Part shown: piece after piece, positions 51,071 to 60,562 of the stretch
Numbering within the stretch: the first letter of the stretch is position 1
Layout of the letters: every line of letters begins with the position of its first letter
DNA from: an uncultured Spirochaetales bacterium
GTDB taxonomy: Bacteria; Spirochaetota; Spirochaetia; Sphaerochaetales; Sphaerochaetaceae
Assembly (NCBI GenBank): GCA_944393005.1
Contig: CALXYO010000011.1
Span: 33,104 to 97,103 of the forward strand
Length of the DNA: 64,000 nucleotides
Direction: 5' to 3'
Position numbers and translations under genes: made by a program
The notes under the pieces: model-generated
What the model saw: only the letters and a program-made list of their open reading frames with translations
What the model was told of the DNA's origin: nothing
Database searches by the model: none

Positions 51071-52801
51071 TCAGGAAACAGAGGCGAACTGGCTTCTGTA
51101 AAGCTCGCTGTAGAAACCGTTCTTTTTCAGCAGTTCATCATGTTTTCCGGCTTCCACGATATTCCCGTCCTTCATGACGAGAATGACATCGGCATTGCGG
51201 ATTGTTGAGAGCCTGTGAGCGACAACAAAGCTTGTACGGCCTTCCATCATCCTGTTGAAAGAATCCTGAATGAGACCTTCCGTTCTTGTATCGATATTGC
51301 TCGTTGCTTCATCAAGTATGAGCAGATCGGGAAGATCAATCATGCAGCGTGCAATGGCGATGAGCTGTCTTTCTCCTGCAGAAAGGAGCCCTTCGTCATC
51401 GTCAAGAACCGTGTCATAACCATCTTCAAGTCTCATTATCATGTTATGGACATGGGCCTTTTTACAGGCTTCAATAACTTCCTCATCGGAAAAATCACGG
51501 CCCATGGTAATATTGTCCTTCACCGATGCCGACTTTATGAATGAATCCTGAAGGACTGAGCCGAATGATCTGCGCAGGCTCGACAGCTTTATGTCCTTTA
51601 TGCTGATGCCGTCAATCAGTATATCCCCCTCATCAATTTCATAATAGCGCATGAGAAGGTTTATTATCGTGCTCTTTCCGGCTCCTGTCGGTCCTGCGAT
51701 CGCCACATGCTGGCCTTTGCCGATCTTCAGTGAAAAATTCCTGATGAGATTCTGTCCCGGTGTATAGGAGAAACAGACACCACGGAACTCAACACTGAGC
51801 GCGCCTTCCGGCAATTCCTCCTTTCCCTCATCAACTATCTCTTTCTCATCAAGAAGCGCAAATACCCTGGAAGCACACACAAGTGCATTCTGGAGCTCCG
51901 TCACGACACCTGTTATCTCATTGAATGGTTTCGTATACTGGTTGGCATAGCTCAGGGCACTTACAAGACCGCCCACCGTAAGACGTCCTGCCAGTACAAG
52001 AAAGCTTCCGCAAAGAGCCGCACATGCATATACGATGCTGTTCACCGCTCTTGTCGCAGGATTGACCAGAGACGAATAGAATGTTCCTTTAAGTGAACTG
52101 TCTGCCCACTTCTCGTTGACACTGTTGAATTTGTCCTGACATGCACTCTGGAGGTTATAGCAGATGACCTCCGGGCTGCTGGTTATGAACTCATCGGTAA
52201 GATCTGTCTGCAGACTTCTCATCTGGGCAGTGCTCTTGAAGAAACGGTGCGTGCGGCTTGCAATGAATTTCGCGACCAGGAATGAAAGAGGACTGACCAG
52301 TATGACGACAAGTGCGATTATGAAGTCAAGAGAAAAAAGATAATATATGGTGACTATGATCGTGAGTGAAGCCGAGAAGAACTGGCTGAAGCCGAGCAGC
52401 AGTCCGTCTGAAAGCTGCTCGACATCATTGATTATCCTCGAGACGATGTCTCCCTGGCGGTTGCTGTCAAGATAGCTGAAAGGAAGCACTTCTATCTTCC
52501 TGAATGCATCATTCCTCACATCCCTTGCGATACGGTATGTCATCCTGTTGTTCAGACGCGAGAGAACATACTGTGAGACAAAACATACGATGGCAGTTAT
52601 GAAAATACGCACAGCATCCGCTGAAAGCGACACGAAGTCAACACTGCCGGGTCCTATGAGACTGTCTATCGCACGGCCGGCAAGCAGAGGAATATACAGC
52701 GATGCGATCACGTAAATGAACGCCATCATGACAGAAAGGAAGAATTCCAGCCTGTAGTTCGAAAGATAGGAAAGACACCGCTTTATAGTCTGTTTATACA
52801 T
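51071..52801 (-). CDS. ABC transporter, fused permease-ATPase (second half of a heterodimeric exporter)
   Basis: A 576-aa half transporter with six membrane helices (about 20-310) and an ATPase domain: Walker A G-P-T-G-A-G-K-S-T, signature L-S-A-G-E-R-Q, Walker B L-L-I-L-D-E-A-T and the switch His in V-A-H-R-L. The signature has Ala for the second residue of the usual L-S-G-G-Q. AAGGAGG upstream of ATG 52801 decides the start; the previous ABC gene overlaps by 8 bp. Likely exports lipids or drugs (MsbA/YheIH type). Confidence 0.92.
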   Translation of the reverse strand: MYKQTIKRCLSYLSNYRLEFFLSVMMAFIYVIASLYIPLLAGRAIDSLIGPGSVDFVSLSADAVRIFITAIVCFVSQYVLSRLNNRMTYRIARDVRNDAFRKIEVLPFSYLDSNRQGDIVSRIINDVEQLSDGLLLGFSQFFSASLTIIVTIYYLFSLDFIIALVVILVSPLSFLVAKFIASRTHRFFKSTAQMRSLQTDLTDEFITSSPEVICYNLQSACQDKFNSVNEKWADSSLKGTFYSSLVNPATRAVNSIVYACAALCGSFLVLAGRLTVGGLVSALSYANQYTKPFNEITGVVTELQNALVCASRVFALLDEKEIVDEGKEELPEGALSVEFRGVCFSYTPGQNLIRNFSLKIGKGQHVAIAGPTGAGKSTIINLLMRYYEIDEGDILIDGISIKDIKLSSLRRSFGSVLQDSFIKSASVKDNITMGRDFSDEEVIEACKKAHVHNMIMRLEDGYDTVLDDDEGLLSAGERQLIAIARCMIDLPDLLILDEATSNIDTRTEGLIQDSFNRMMEGRTSFVVAHRLSTIRNADVILVMKDGNIVEAGKHDELLKKNGFYSELYRSQFASVS

Positions 52802-54515
52802 CTGCCTTTTCCTCCTTTTCGAACTGAGTGTAATAGATATCCTGATAAATGCTGCTGGTTGCAAGCAGCTCCTCATGTGTGCCCATGGCGCTTATACAGC
52901 CGTTCTCAAGCAGGATGATCTTGTCGGCATTCAGAATCGAAGACGTGCGCTGTGAGATTATGACTTTTGTCAGATCACGCTTCGCAAGTGCCGTCCTCAC
53001 GGCAGAGTCCGTCATATAGTCAAGTGCGGAGAAGCTGTCATCCAGTATCAGGATACGTCCTCCATGCACAAGTGAACGTGCAATTGACAGACGCTGTCTC
53101 TGTCCGCCAGAGAAATTACGGCCTCCGGCTTCCACCGGGCTGTCAAGTCCTTTCTGCATGACAAAGTCATATGCACAGGCATCCTTAAGCGCCGCCATGA
53201 TGTCCTCTTGGCCGGCATCCGGATTTGCAAGCAGCATATTCTCCCTTATCGTACCTTTGAACAGCCTGGCTTTCTGAAGAGCGAGTGTCACATTGCTGTG
53301 GAGGAAAGACAGGCTGTAATCCCTGACATCACGGCCGAAAATATCAACCTCACCGCTTTTCACATCATACAGACGGGCGATCAGAGCTGCCAGCGTAGAC
53401 TTGCCGCTTCCGGTTGCGCCGATGATTCCCAGAGTCTGCCCCTTCCTGAGTGAGAACGATATATCCGTAAGGACATTCTCGCTTGAATCATTATAGGAGA
53501 ACGAGACGTTCCTGAATTCTATTGCCGTGTCACAGGAATCATCTATTTCACTCACACTGCCGCCAGCCATGCTGGAGGTGCTGTCGAATACAGCCTCTAC
53601 TCTTCTGGCACTGGCCAGAGCTTTTGTTATGGTCTGTATAAGGGATGCAAGCTTTATGAGCTCGACAAGTATCTGACTCATGTAATTGAAAAGAGCGACG
53701 ACACTTCCCTGTGAAAGCGTTCCGGTATCAACCCTGAGTCCGCCGTAGTAAATGATCGCTATGATGGCAGTATTGACCACAAAGGATGTCATCGGGTTCG
53801 TCAGCACCGATATCCTGCCTGCCCTGAGCTGTGATGTGAGCAGTTTTCCGTTTGCCTTTGTGAATGATGCAACTTCCCTGTCCTGAAGGCTGAAAGCCCT
53901 TATGACCCTGGCTCCTTTATAGTTTTCCCTGGTCTGGGCGAGAAGACCGTCGCTGTGGGACTGGACCGTCCTGAAACGCGGAACACTTATTCTCAGAAGG
54001 ACATATACGATCAGGGAAAGAAGAGGTATCGCAACAACGAAGATCAGCGCAGCTCTCACATCAACCGTGAATGCCATCAGCGCCGCACCGAAAACCACAA
54101 AGGGAGAGCGCAGCAGAAGGCGCAGCGTCATGTTCACGCCTGACTGCACCTGATTCATGTCACCCGTCATTCTGTTGATAAGGGTTGCAAGTCCCGTCCT
54201 GTCACAGTCGGCAAGTGAGAATGTCTGTATATGGGCAAAAAGCGCTTTCTTGGCATCGCGTGCGAAACAGGCCGCAGCCTTTGCCGAGAAATACTGGGCC
54301 GTGAATGACACTATAAGCCCCGCAGCAGCAAGAGCAAACAGGATGAGAACCATCTGCATGATAAGCCCCCTGTCGCCCTGCGGGATTGCATCATCGACAA
54401 TCGAAGCCACGACAAGCGGTACGAAAAGCTCGAGCAGAGCCTCAAAAAGCTTAAAAAGGGGTGCAAGAATGCACTCCCTTGTATATTTTCTGAGAAAAGA
54501 AGCTAAAGTCCCCAC
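52794..54515 (-). CDS. ABC transporter, fused permease-ATPase (first half of a heterodimeric exporter)
   Basis: A 573-aa half transporter starting with GTG (54515) and an AAGGAG site 6 bp upstream. Membrane domain about 15-300; ATPase with Walker A G-A-T-G-S-G-K-S-T, signature F-S-G-G-Q, Walker B I-L-I-L-D-D-S-F-S, where the catalytic Glu is replaced by Asp, and I-S-Q-R-T in place of the switch His. Those changes mark the degenerate site of an asymmetric pair such as TM287/288. It follows lysS by 18 bp. Confidence 0.92.
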   Translation of the reverse strand: MGTLASFLRKYTRECILAPLFKLFEALLELFVPLVVASIVDDAIPQGDRGLIMQMVLILFALAAAGLIVSFTAQYFSAKAAACFARDAKKALFAHIQTFSLADCDRTGLATLINRMTGDMNQVQSGVNMTLRLLLRSPFVVFGAALMAFTVDVRAALIFVVAIPLLSLIVYVLLRISVPRFRTVQSHSDGLLAQTRENYKGARVIRAFSLQDREVASFTKANGKLLTSQLRAGRISVLTNPMTSFVVNTAIIAIIYYGGLRVDTGTLSQGSVVALFNYMSQILVELIKLASLIQTITKALASARRVEAVFDSTSSMAGGSVSEIDDSCDTAIEFRNVSFSYNDSSENVLTDISFSLRKGQTLGIIGATGSGKSTLAALIARLYDVKSGEVDIFGRDVRDYSLSFLHSNVTLALQKARLFKGTIRENMLLANPDAGQEDIMAALKDACAYDFVMQKGLDSPVEAGGRNFSGGQRQRLSIARSLVHGGRILILDDSFSALDYMTDSAVRTALAKRDLTKVIISQRTSSILNADKIILLENGCISAMGTHEELLATSSIYQDIYYTQFEKEEKADV

Positions 54516-54533
54516 CTTGCACTCCTTTGGATT

Positions 54534-56105
54534 TCAATAGCGTGAGAGTATATTCACAAGCTTTCCCTTTGAACAAGCCTTGAGGAAACCTGCAAGTTTC
54601 GGACCTTTCTCCTTTCCTATGAGTACTTTGTAGACAATGCGGAAGAAATCGGCATTCTCAATACCATTGTCCGCACAAGCTTTGTAGATATAAGCGGAGA
54701 ATTCCTTCTCACTCAGGTTGTCCAGATACTGCTCTATGTATGAGGAGAGATCCCTGAGAGCCTTTCTCTCGTCATCACTGACGCTGACCGGTTCGCTGTT
54801 CTCATCAGAGAGAGAGAAGCGGAACTCTTCAGGTGCGAAATTCGTGATCCAGGCCCATGCACAGCGGCAGCGGACCTGAAGTCTTTCCCTCTGCCCGGGG
54901 GTAAGCCCTTCCAGACTGTCCAGCACTGCGTCGATGTTTCCGGAATGGATCTGCAGAAGATTGCAAAGATGTCTGAAAGGAATCTGGTATCCGGGTTCGG
55001 AAGGAACTCCGTCCACCTGGGAAAGCTCGTAGATCCTCTTCTCCTTCTCCTTTCTCTTCTCATTGACAGGAAGAAGACCGAAGTAGATTCTCTCGCAGTT
55101 GTCATAATCCTCATATATCTTCAGGACATCGAGATCAAAAGAGATGGCGAACTCCGTGTTCGGTCTTGTTGATACGAAAAGATAACGGCAGATCTCCGGT
55201 GTATAGACCTCAAGAACATCGTAAAGCGAAATGACTTCACCGGATGATGATGAGATTTTTCCGCCGCGTCCCTTTATCGATATGAAGTCATACTGGAATG
55301 AGACAGGGGCCTCGCCGCCGAAGAATTTCACAACCTTCTTCGATGTGTCGAAAGATCCGCCTTCAGAGTGATGGTCCTTTCCTGCAGGTTCGAAGTCGAC
55401 ACCTTCCCTTGCCCATCTCATTGGCCAGTCAATGCGCCACGGAAGCTTGGCATATGGAGTTGTCCTGAGATCGATTGTCTCTTCCTGACCTGTTGAATCA
55501 TCGCGGTATGTAAGACCATACGCACCGTCCCATGCAAGTATTGTGGTAGTATCCTTGTCGGTGAATGAGGAAAAGACTGAAACGGGCCACCAGTCATCAC
55601 CCAGAGGCTGGGTGCGGTACTCATTCAGAACGGCCTTTATCTCTTCCTTATGTTCAAGAGCCGTCTTTATTCCTTCGGCATACATGCTGCTTCTGTAACG
55701 CTCTGCCTGATAAAGATACTCCGGCCTGACACCTACAGACGGCAGGATTCTCTCAACATCAAGCTCATTCTTTCTTGCATAGTTCTCCGCCTGACCGGTA
55801 GTATCAGGGACAAGCGTGATCGGCTTCCTGAGATATGTCTCTAGAAGCTCAGGCTGAGGCATGTTCTTGGGTACTTTCCTGAACACATCATAATCATCCC
55901 AGCTGTAGATGAAACGCACGTTCTTTCCCTTGGCGCGCAATGCCCTGACAACAAGTTCGACAGAGATGATTTCCCTGAAATTCCCGATATGTACAGTACC
56001 TGAGGGTGTTATTCCGCTGGCGCAGGTGTAAAGCTCCTTGTCACCCTTCTCACGAATAATCTTATCGGCGTATATATCCGCCCAATGTGTCTGATTTTCA
56101 CTCAT
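54534..56105 (-). CDS. lysS: Lysyl-tRNA synthetase, class I
   Basis: A 523-aa class I enzyme of the archaeal/spirochaete type, charging tRNA-Lys. The HIGH-like motif is in P-S-G-T-V-H-I-G-N and the KMSKS-like motif is K-I-S-S-S-S. The C-terminal anticodon-binding helices follow. The start at 56105 (MSENQTHWADIY) matches the family. A class I LysRS in a bacterium points to spirochaetes or alpha-proteobacteria. Confidence 0.96.
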   Translation of the reverse strand: MSENQTHWADIYADKIIREKGDKELYTCASGITPSGTVHIGNFREIISVELVVRALRAKGKNVRFIYSWDDYDVFRKVPKNMPQPELLETYLRKPITLVPDTTGQAENYARKNELDVERILPSVGVRPEYLYQAERYRSSMYAEGIKTALEHKEEIKAVLNEYRTQPLGDDWWPVSVFSSFTDKDTTTILAWDGAYGLTYRDDSTGQEETIDLRTTPYAKLPWRIDWPMRWAREGVDFEPAGKDHHSEGGSFDTSKKVVKFFGGEAPVSFQYDFISIKGRGGKISSSSGEVISLYDVLEVYTPEICRYLFVSTRPNTEFAISFDLDVLKIYEDYDNCERIYFGLLPVNEKRKEKEKRIYELSQVDGVPSEPGYQIPFRHLCNLLQIHSGNIDAVLDSLEGLTPGQRERLQVRCRCAWAWITNFAPEEFRFSLSDENSEPVSVSDDERKALRDLSSYIEQYLDNLSEKEFSAYIYKACADNGIENADFFRIVYKVLIGKEKGPKLAGFLKACSKGKLVNILSRY

Positions 56106-56112
56106 GCCTTGG

Positions 56113-56141
56113 ATTATGTCAGAACACACAAGTTTCTTCAA
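56113..56141 (-). promoter_or_regulatory. Promoter of lysS, leaderless layout
   Basis: On the minus strand TTGAAG (56136-56141) and CATAAT (56113-56118) are 17 bp apart and the ATG follows after 7 bp; there is no proper Shine-Dalgarno sequence. Confidence 0.5.
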
Positions 56142-56155
56142 CCTGAGAGAACATT

Positions 56156-58150
56156 TCAGCCAAGCCGGAACTCATGACGGAAAGGAATCCGATTCTCATT
56201 CTCAAAGCGTCTTACCAGCTCCTGTGTATAAGGTATTCCGTTCTTCTCTGCCTCATTCATCGCCTGATAGGCGAAGTATGAATCCGTATAGTTTCTCTCG
56301 CCCTCCCTTATCACCGCAAAATCCCTTTCAAACTGTGATTCAAGAAAATCCTTCCTGCCAAGCGCGCAGGCCGCCGGCATCATGGTGATCGAAAGTCTTT
56401 CATCAGATCTCACATTCTCATCAAGGGAAAGATAATACTCCCATGCTTCCCCATACATCTTCCTGTCAATGAGAAGAGATGCGTATTCTTCCGCCATTTC
56501 CCGGGAAGAATCAAGACTGGCTGCTTTCTTCATGAGGGAAACAGCTTCATCATGCATCCCCTGCATTTTTCTCATGACGGCAAGACAGCGGTATGCAAAC
56601 GCATTCTCCTTCATGGAAAGTGAAGTCCTGAAATATCTGTCGGCCTCATCATCCTTCTCAGCTTCGAGCGCCATCACACCCAGAATATTGAATGTGCTGA
56701 AATTTTTATCATCCAGCTTCTCAATATATGGTTTCCACCTCTCATCAGTCATATAGCTTGAGGGAATGTCCTCAGGCGGAGGAGTCCTGCCCTCCAGCAC
56801 ACCGAGCCAGACTCTTTCCTCATCTTTTATGGAATCAGGAGGAAAATAAAAACCGTCCGGAGTAATGGAGCTGTCTCTCACCGCTTCAAGAGCACCATAT
56901 CCGCTTCCGTACTGCAGAAAGTCCCCGGGTACAAGTGAAGAATAAGCAGCATAGCGCTGCTTTCTCTCAGCAAGCTCAGCCTGTGGGATAAGAGATTCGA
57001 TTTTACCGTAAATCTCATTTCTGCAGGAATCGTAGTCTCCATCAGTGAAATCAGAAGAGACGGTAAAAAGGCCGAAACACTGAATGAAGTCAAGCATGGA
57101 ATGCGCAGCTATGTCCGCTCCATGAACCTGAGTCGGAGAAAAACCGGCCTGAAGCTCGACATAATCGCCCTTTCCTTCCTCGGACAGATAATCACGCCAG
57201 TGCCGGCCTCCTGGCTCACCTCCCCAGCAGAACATCTTATGATAGCGGAGTGCTTCATCGCAGCGGTCGAAGAAAACCCTTCCGCCACGGTATGCAGCCG
57301 CTTCCCATGAAGCGTCCGGCCTTGCGGGATTCTGAAAGAAATACTCATTGGAATAATCAGTGAAATTCTCAGGATAAGTGTAATCGACTCCTTCTTTTAT
57401 TCCGAGGTAAGGAAGCCTGCCGTGTGCCATCACGCGTACGGCATCCTCACTCATGAGCGATCTTGAGTCGATGAATATCACATCATTTGTTCCTGAATAT
57501 ATGCGCATGCCCTTTTCTTCAGGAACTGCAATGTTTGTCCAGTAATAGAAAGGCTGTTTCACATCCCGCGGGTTGACAAAGCGGCCATAGGCGAAAAGAA
57601 ATCTGTCATCCCTGCCAAGGTGGAAATCAATGTACCAGTACAGACCTTTCTGCCTCTCATACTCAAAGGCACGGAGGAATTCCTCGCCTTTCTCATCCTT
57701 CATCCTGGAAACAAAAAGAGGTTCACATGTAGTGAATGAATGTCCGAGCTGTCCGAAATTCCATTCAATGCCGCCGCTGAACCATGCACGTCTTATGGCA
57801 AGATTGCCGAACTGCAGCACGGGATTTGAAAAAAGGATTTCACCGCTTCCGTCTTTCTGTATGAGACTTGCAAGCCTCATGCCGTAGCGGGGATAGAACT
57901 CTGCACGCACATGATCATTTTCCATCACAATGGTACTGACTTCGATTTCCCTCCTCTCGCGGGAATACAGGTCCTGCCATTTATAAGGGAGGAACCTGTC
58001 ACCCGTCTCGTATCCGTATCCCTTCTTCTCTTCCTCAAGCAGGAATGAATCATCAAGAATCCTTTCATGAGGACGGCTTCTGAATTTCGCAAGCCTGTTA
58101 AGACCGAGGTATGCATTACCCATTATTTTCTTCACTTCGACACTGATCAT
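56156..58150 (-). CDS. DUF5107 protein with TPR-like C-terminal repeats
   Basis: A 664-aa cytoplasmic protein (no signal peptide). Residues 40-350 resemble the DUF5107 beta-sandwich related to galactose-mutarotase folds (V-R-A-E-F-Y-P-R-Y-G-M-R-L-A-S-L, F-S-G-G-I-E-W-N-F-G-Q). About 480-640 contain tetratricopeptide-like helices (E-A-D-R-Y-F-R-T-S-L, A-F-A-Y-R-C-L-A). A carbohydrate-related role is likely but unproved. The start at 58150 has no ribosome site; ATG 58123 is an alternative. Confidence 0.75.
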   Translation of the reverse strand: MISVEVKKIMGNAYLGLNRLAKFRSRPHERILDDSFLLEEEKKGYGYETGDRFLPYKWQDLYSRERREIEVSTIVMENDHVRAEFYPRYGMRLASLIQKDGSGEILFSNPVLQFGNLAIRRAWFSGGIEWNFGQLGHSFTTCEPLFVSRMKDEKGEEFLRAFEYERQKGLYWYIDFHLGRDDRFLFAYGRFVNPRDVKQPFYYWTNIAVPEEKGMRIYSGTNDVIFIDSRSLMSEDAVRVMAHGRLPYLGIKEGVDYTYPENFTDYSNEYFFQNPARPDASWEAAAYRGGRVFFDRCDEALRYHKMFCWGGEPGGRHWRDYLSEEGKGDYVELQAGFSPTQVHGADIAAHSMLDFIQCFGLFTVSSDFTDGDYDSCRNEIYGKIESLIPQAELAERKQRYAAYSSLVPGDFLQYGSGYGALEAVRDSSITPDGFYFPPDSIKDEERVWLGVLEGRTPPPEDIPSSYMTDERWKPYIEKLDDKNFSTFNILGVMALEAEKDDEADRYFRTSLSMKENAFAYRCLAVMRKMQGMHDEAVSLMKKAASLDSSREMAEEYASLLIDRKMYGEAWEYYLSLDENVRSDERLSITMMPAACALGRKDFLESQFERDFAVIREGERNYTDSYFAYQAMNEAEKNGIPYTQELVRRFENENRIPFRHEFRLG

Positions 58151-58160
58151 GGCAAGTGGC

Positions 58161-58190
58161 AATATTCAGCCAAAAGCAGATATTTGTCAA
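58161..58190 (-). promoter_or_regulatory. Promoter of the DUF5107 gene
   Basis: On the minus strand a perfect TTGACA (58185-58190) and AATATT (58161-58166) are 18 bp apart. The ATG at 58150 is 10 bp further, so the leader would be about 4 nt. Confidence 0.5.
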
Positions 58191-58314
58191 CAGAAATCAG
58201 GAGTATGGAATTTGTTTTACTGTATAAAATTACCATACATGCATCAGCATGGTGTGGCATCTCAATGGCTCTCAGTAAAGCAGGCTGTTGATTCAGACGG
58301 CGGAAGACTTCACC

Positions 58315-59061
58315 TCATTTCCCTCTTTCGGGAAGACAGTGAAGCTCTGTCTGGGACAGCAGGCGGAAGGCCTCTGCATGAAGCGACAGCTTTCTGAACC
58401 CGTAATTCAGCGATCTCAGCCTGAGATATGTGAAGATCACGTTCCCCTCATCAAACTGGCTTTTATGGCAGGAGAGAGCTTTCATCTGCACTCTGAAATA
58501 TTTTCCCGTCCTGACAAATGCATCAGGTTTTGCGGTCATGAAGAATGCCACAGCCCTGACCGGTGCGGGATGAAGCCCCATTTCATTCATTATTCCTCTG
58601 TATGGAGCAAAGCAGGCAATGCTTCCCGCAGCGCGCCCGACATTCAGATGATCTTTATGGAACTCGCTGGTCACACAGGGATCTGGAGCGAATATTATGT
58701 CAGGACGGAAGGCCGAGACCTCAGCGGCCATTGCCCTGTAAAGTTCATCCGCATCATAAAAGCCGCCGTCAGAGAATGAAAGGAACACAACATCATCCAC
58801 ACCGAGAAGACGGGCACTCTCAAGTGCCTCTGCCTTTCTTATTCCGGCAAGCTTTTCAGGTTCTGTGGTCTCAGAACCGAAACGCCCGTCCGTGACAACA
58901 ACGAAACGGACCTTCTTTCCCATTGCAGCAAGCTTCGCGGCAGTTGCTCCCGCCCCTATTTCAATGTCGTCAGGATGAGGACCGAAAAACAGGAAGCGGT
59001 CAGATTCCTCAATCTTCAGCTTTGGCAGTGCAAAATGAAGAGCAGCCTTCACGAGATTCAT
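58315..59061 (-). CDS. PIG-L family deacetylase
   Basis: A 248-aa zinc-dependent GlcNAc-type deacetylase. The zinc motif F-G-P-H-P-D-D-I-E is at residues 26-34 and the second His region is S-E-F-H-K-D-H-L. It overlaps the transporter gene by 4 bp. Substrates of the family range from GlcNAc-PI and mycothiol precursors to chitobiose; the adjacent GPH sugar transporter suggests an imported N-acetylated sugar. Confidence 0.85.
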   Translation of the reverse strand: MNLVKAALHFALPKLKIEESDRFLFFGPHPDDIEIGAGATAAKLAAMGKKVRFVVVTDGRFGSETTEPEKLAGIRKAEALESARLLGVDDVVFLSFSDGGFYDADELYRAMAAEVSAFRPDIIFAPDPCVTSEFHKDHLNVGRAAGSIACFAPYRGIMNEMGLHPAPVRAVAFFMTAKPDAFVRTGKYFRVQMKALSCHKSQFDEGNVIFTYLRLRSLNYGFRKLSLHAEAFRLLSQTELHCLPERGK

Positions 59062-60524
59062 CTGTTTCTCTCCTCAAGGGACCGGCAGATCCTGTCATAG
59101 GCCTTCTCATCAAGCCTGTATTTTTTCAGATACACGAGAGACGAGAACACCAGCAGGATCATCGGGATGATGCACATAGCGCACAGCATCGCCGTACTGC
59201 GTCCTTCACCTGCACTGTGCAGGACAGCTTCGATTGACGAAAGCTTCTCCGCCTCGCTTATGAGTCCCCTTGCCGCCATGTTCTCATAATCAGAGATGCT
59301 GTTGGTGTAATCAATTACCCCGAAAATGATATAGCTTGCACTTGCAATGACAACAGTAAGCGCGGATGCCAGTTTTGTGACAAACGGTCTGAGGGAAGCT
59401 ATTATTGCCTCATCTCTCGTTCCGTTGCGGTACTCATTGTATTCAACAGTGTTCAGTATCGAGATCATTGCAATCAGATACAGCCCGTACTGACCGAAAT
59501 TGGCAAGCACATAGCCGCCTGTGAGAAAAGCGAACTTCAGCATGGAGGAAGAAGGAAGGACAAGACCGCAGACAAGTGTCACAATATACCCCGCAAATGC
59601 AGTAACACTCAGTATTTCAGCAAGTCTTCTCCGTCCGGCCTTCCGGCTCAGGAGAGGATAGAAGATCATGAGGAAAGCTGTCGGCAGCATGCCGATAGTC
59701 GTATAAAGGGAGAACAGCCCGCCGCTGTAGCCGAACTCGAAATATATGTATGTCGCACCGAGTCCGGAAAGCGCTATGCCGTTTCCGACCTGCTGCAGCA
59801 GAAGAAAGATACAGCACCACACCAGCTGGTCATTGTTTCTGATCGTCGAGAATATCTTCCTGAAGCTCACAGGAGGAGCAGTCTTCTCAAGATCCCTCCT
59901 GTCCTCCTTTGCCCCTGCAATTGTGAAAAGCAGGAACAGCGGTGCAATGATTGCAATGATCATGGCAATGCGGCCGTATGCTGTTTTCGCAGAACCTCCG
60001 ATTGCAAAGGATCCGGTCGTCAGCATCGGAATGAGTATGGTTGCAAGTGTTCCTCCGATTCCCGCAATGAGTGTTGTCCGGCTTGTCAGGCGGTTTCTCA
60101 TCCCCGCATCCCTGCTCAGGGCGGGAATCATGCCCCAGTATGAGATGTCATGCATCGTATAGGCAATGCTGTATGAGAAATATATTACACCGAAGAAAAT
60201 GACGAAAGCCCAGCCCTCAAGCGGCACATTGAACATAAGAAAGATCACGAGGGATGTCAGCAGTATACCGCTCAGCAGATACGGTTTGAACTTTCCCCAT
60301 CTCGTTCTCGTCTTCTCTATGATGTTTCCCATGACAGGATCATTGAGCGCATCAAATACCCTTGCCCCTATCATTATGGCGGTCACTGCCGCAAGCTGCG
60401 AGGCATCAAGGTTACGGGTGAAAAGGATGAAAGTGAGAAGGAAATTCGTTACAAGGGCATAGACCATGTCCCGGCCGAATGTTCCAAGCGGAAAGAAAAG
60501 AAGGTTCCTTTTGTCTTCAGTCAT
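59058..60524 (-). CDS. GPH/MelB-family sugar:cation symporter
   Basis: A 488-aa MFS-type transporter with about 12 helices. The N-terminal F-P-L-G-T-F-G-R-D-M-V-Y, the D-A-L-N-D-P-V-M-G loop with R-T-R-W-G-K-F-K-P-Y, and A-Y-T-M-H-D-I-S-Y-W are GPH signatures. It probably co-transports a sugar or glucuronide with sodium or protons. A TAGAAT box lies 6 bp before the ATG. Confidence 0.9.
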   Translation of the reverse strand: MTEDKRNLLFFPLGTFGRDMVYALVTNFLLTFILFTRNLDASQLAAVTAIMIGARVFDALNDPVMGNIIEKTRTRWGKFKPYLLSGILLTSLVIFLMFNVPLEGWAFVIFFGVIYFSYSIAYTMHDISYWGMIPALSRDAGMRNRLTSRTTLIAGIGGTLATILIPMLTTGSFAIGGSAKTAYGRIAMIIAIIAPLFLLFTIAGAKEDRRDLEKTAPPVSFRKIFSTIRNNDQLVWCCIFLLLQQVGNGIALSGLGATYIYFEFGYSGGLFSLYTTIGMLPTAFLMIFYPLLSRKAGRRRLAEILSVTAFAGYIVTLVCGLVLPSSSMLKFAFLTGGYVLANFGQYGLYLIAMISILNTVEYNEYRNGTRDEAIIASLRPFVTKLASALTVVIASASYIIFGVIDYTNSISDYENMAARGLISEAEKLSSIEAVLHSAGEGRSTAMLCAMCIIPMILLVFSSLVYLKKYRLDEKAYDRICRSLEERNR

Positions 60525-60530
60525 TCTTCC

Positions 60531-60559
60531 ATTCTAACATCCGGCAGGACAGTGTGGAA
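60531..60559 (-). promoter_or_regulatory. Possible internal promoter for the GPH transporter, leaderless layout
   Basis: On the minus strand TAGAAT (60531-60536) lies 6 bp before the ATG; a poor TTCCAC (60554-60559) is 17 bp upstream. A GGAAGA directly before the ATG is too close to serve as a good ribosome site. Confidence 0.3.
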
Positions 60560-60562
60560 TTG

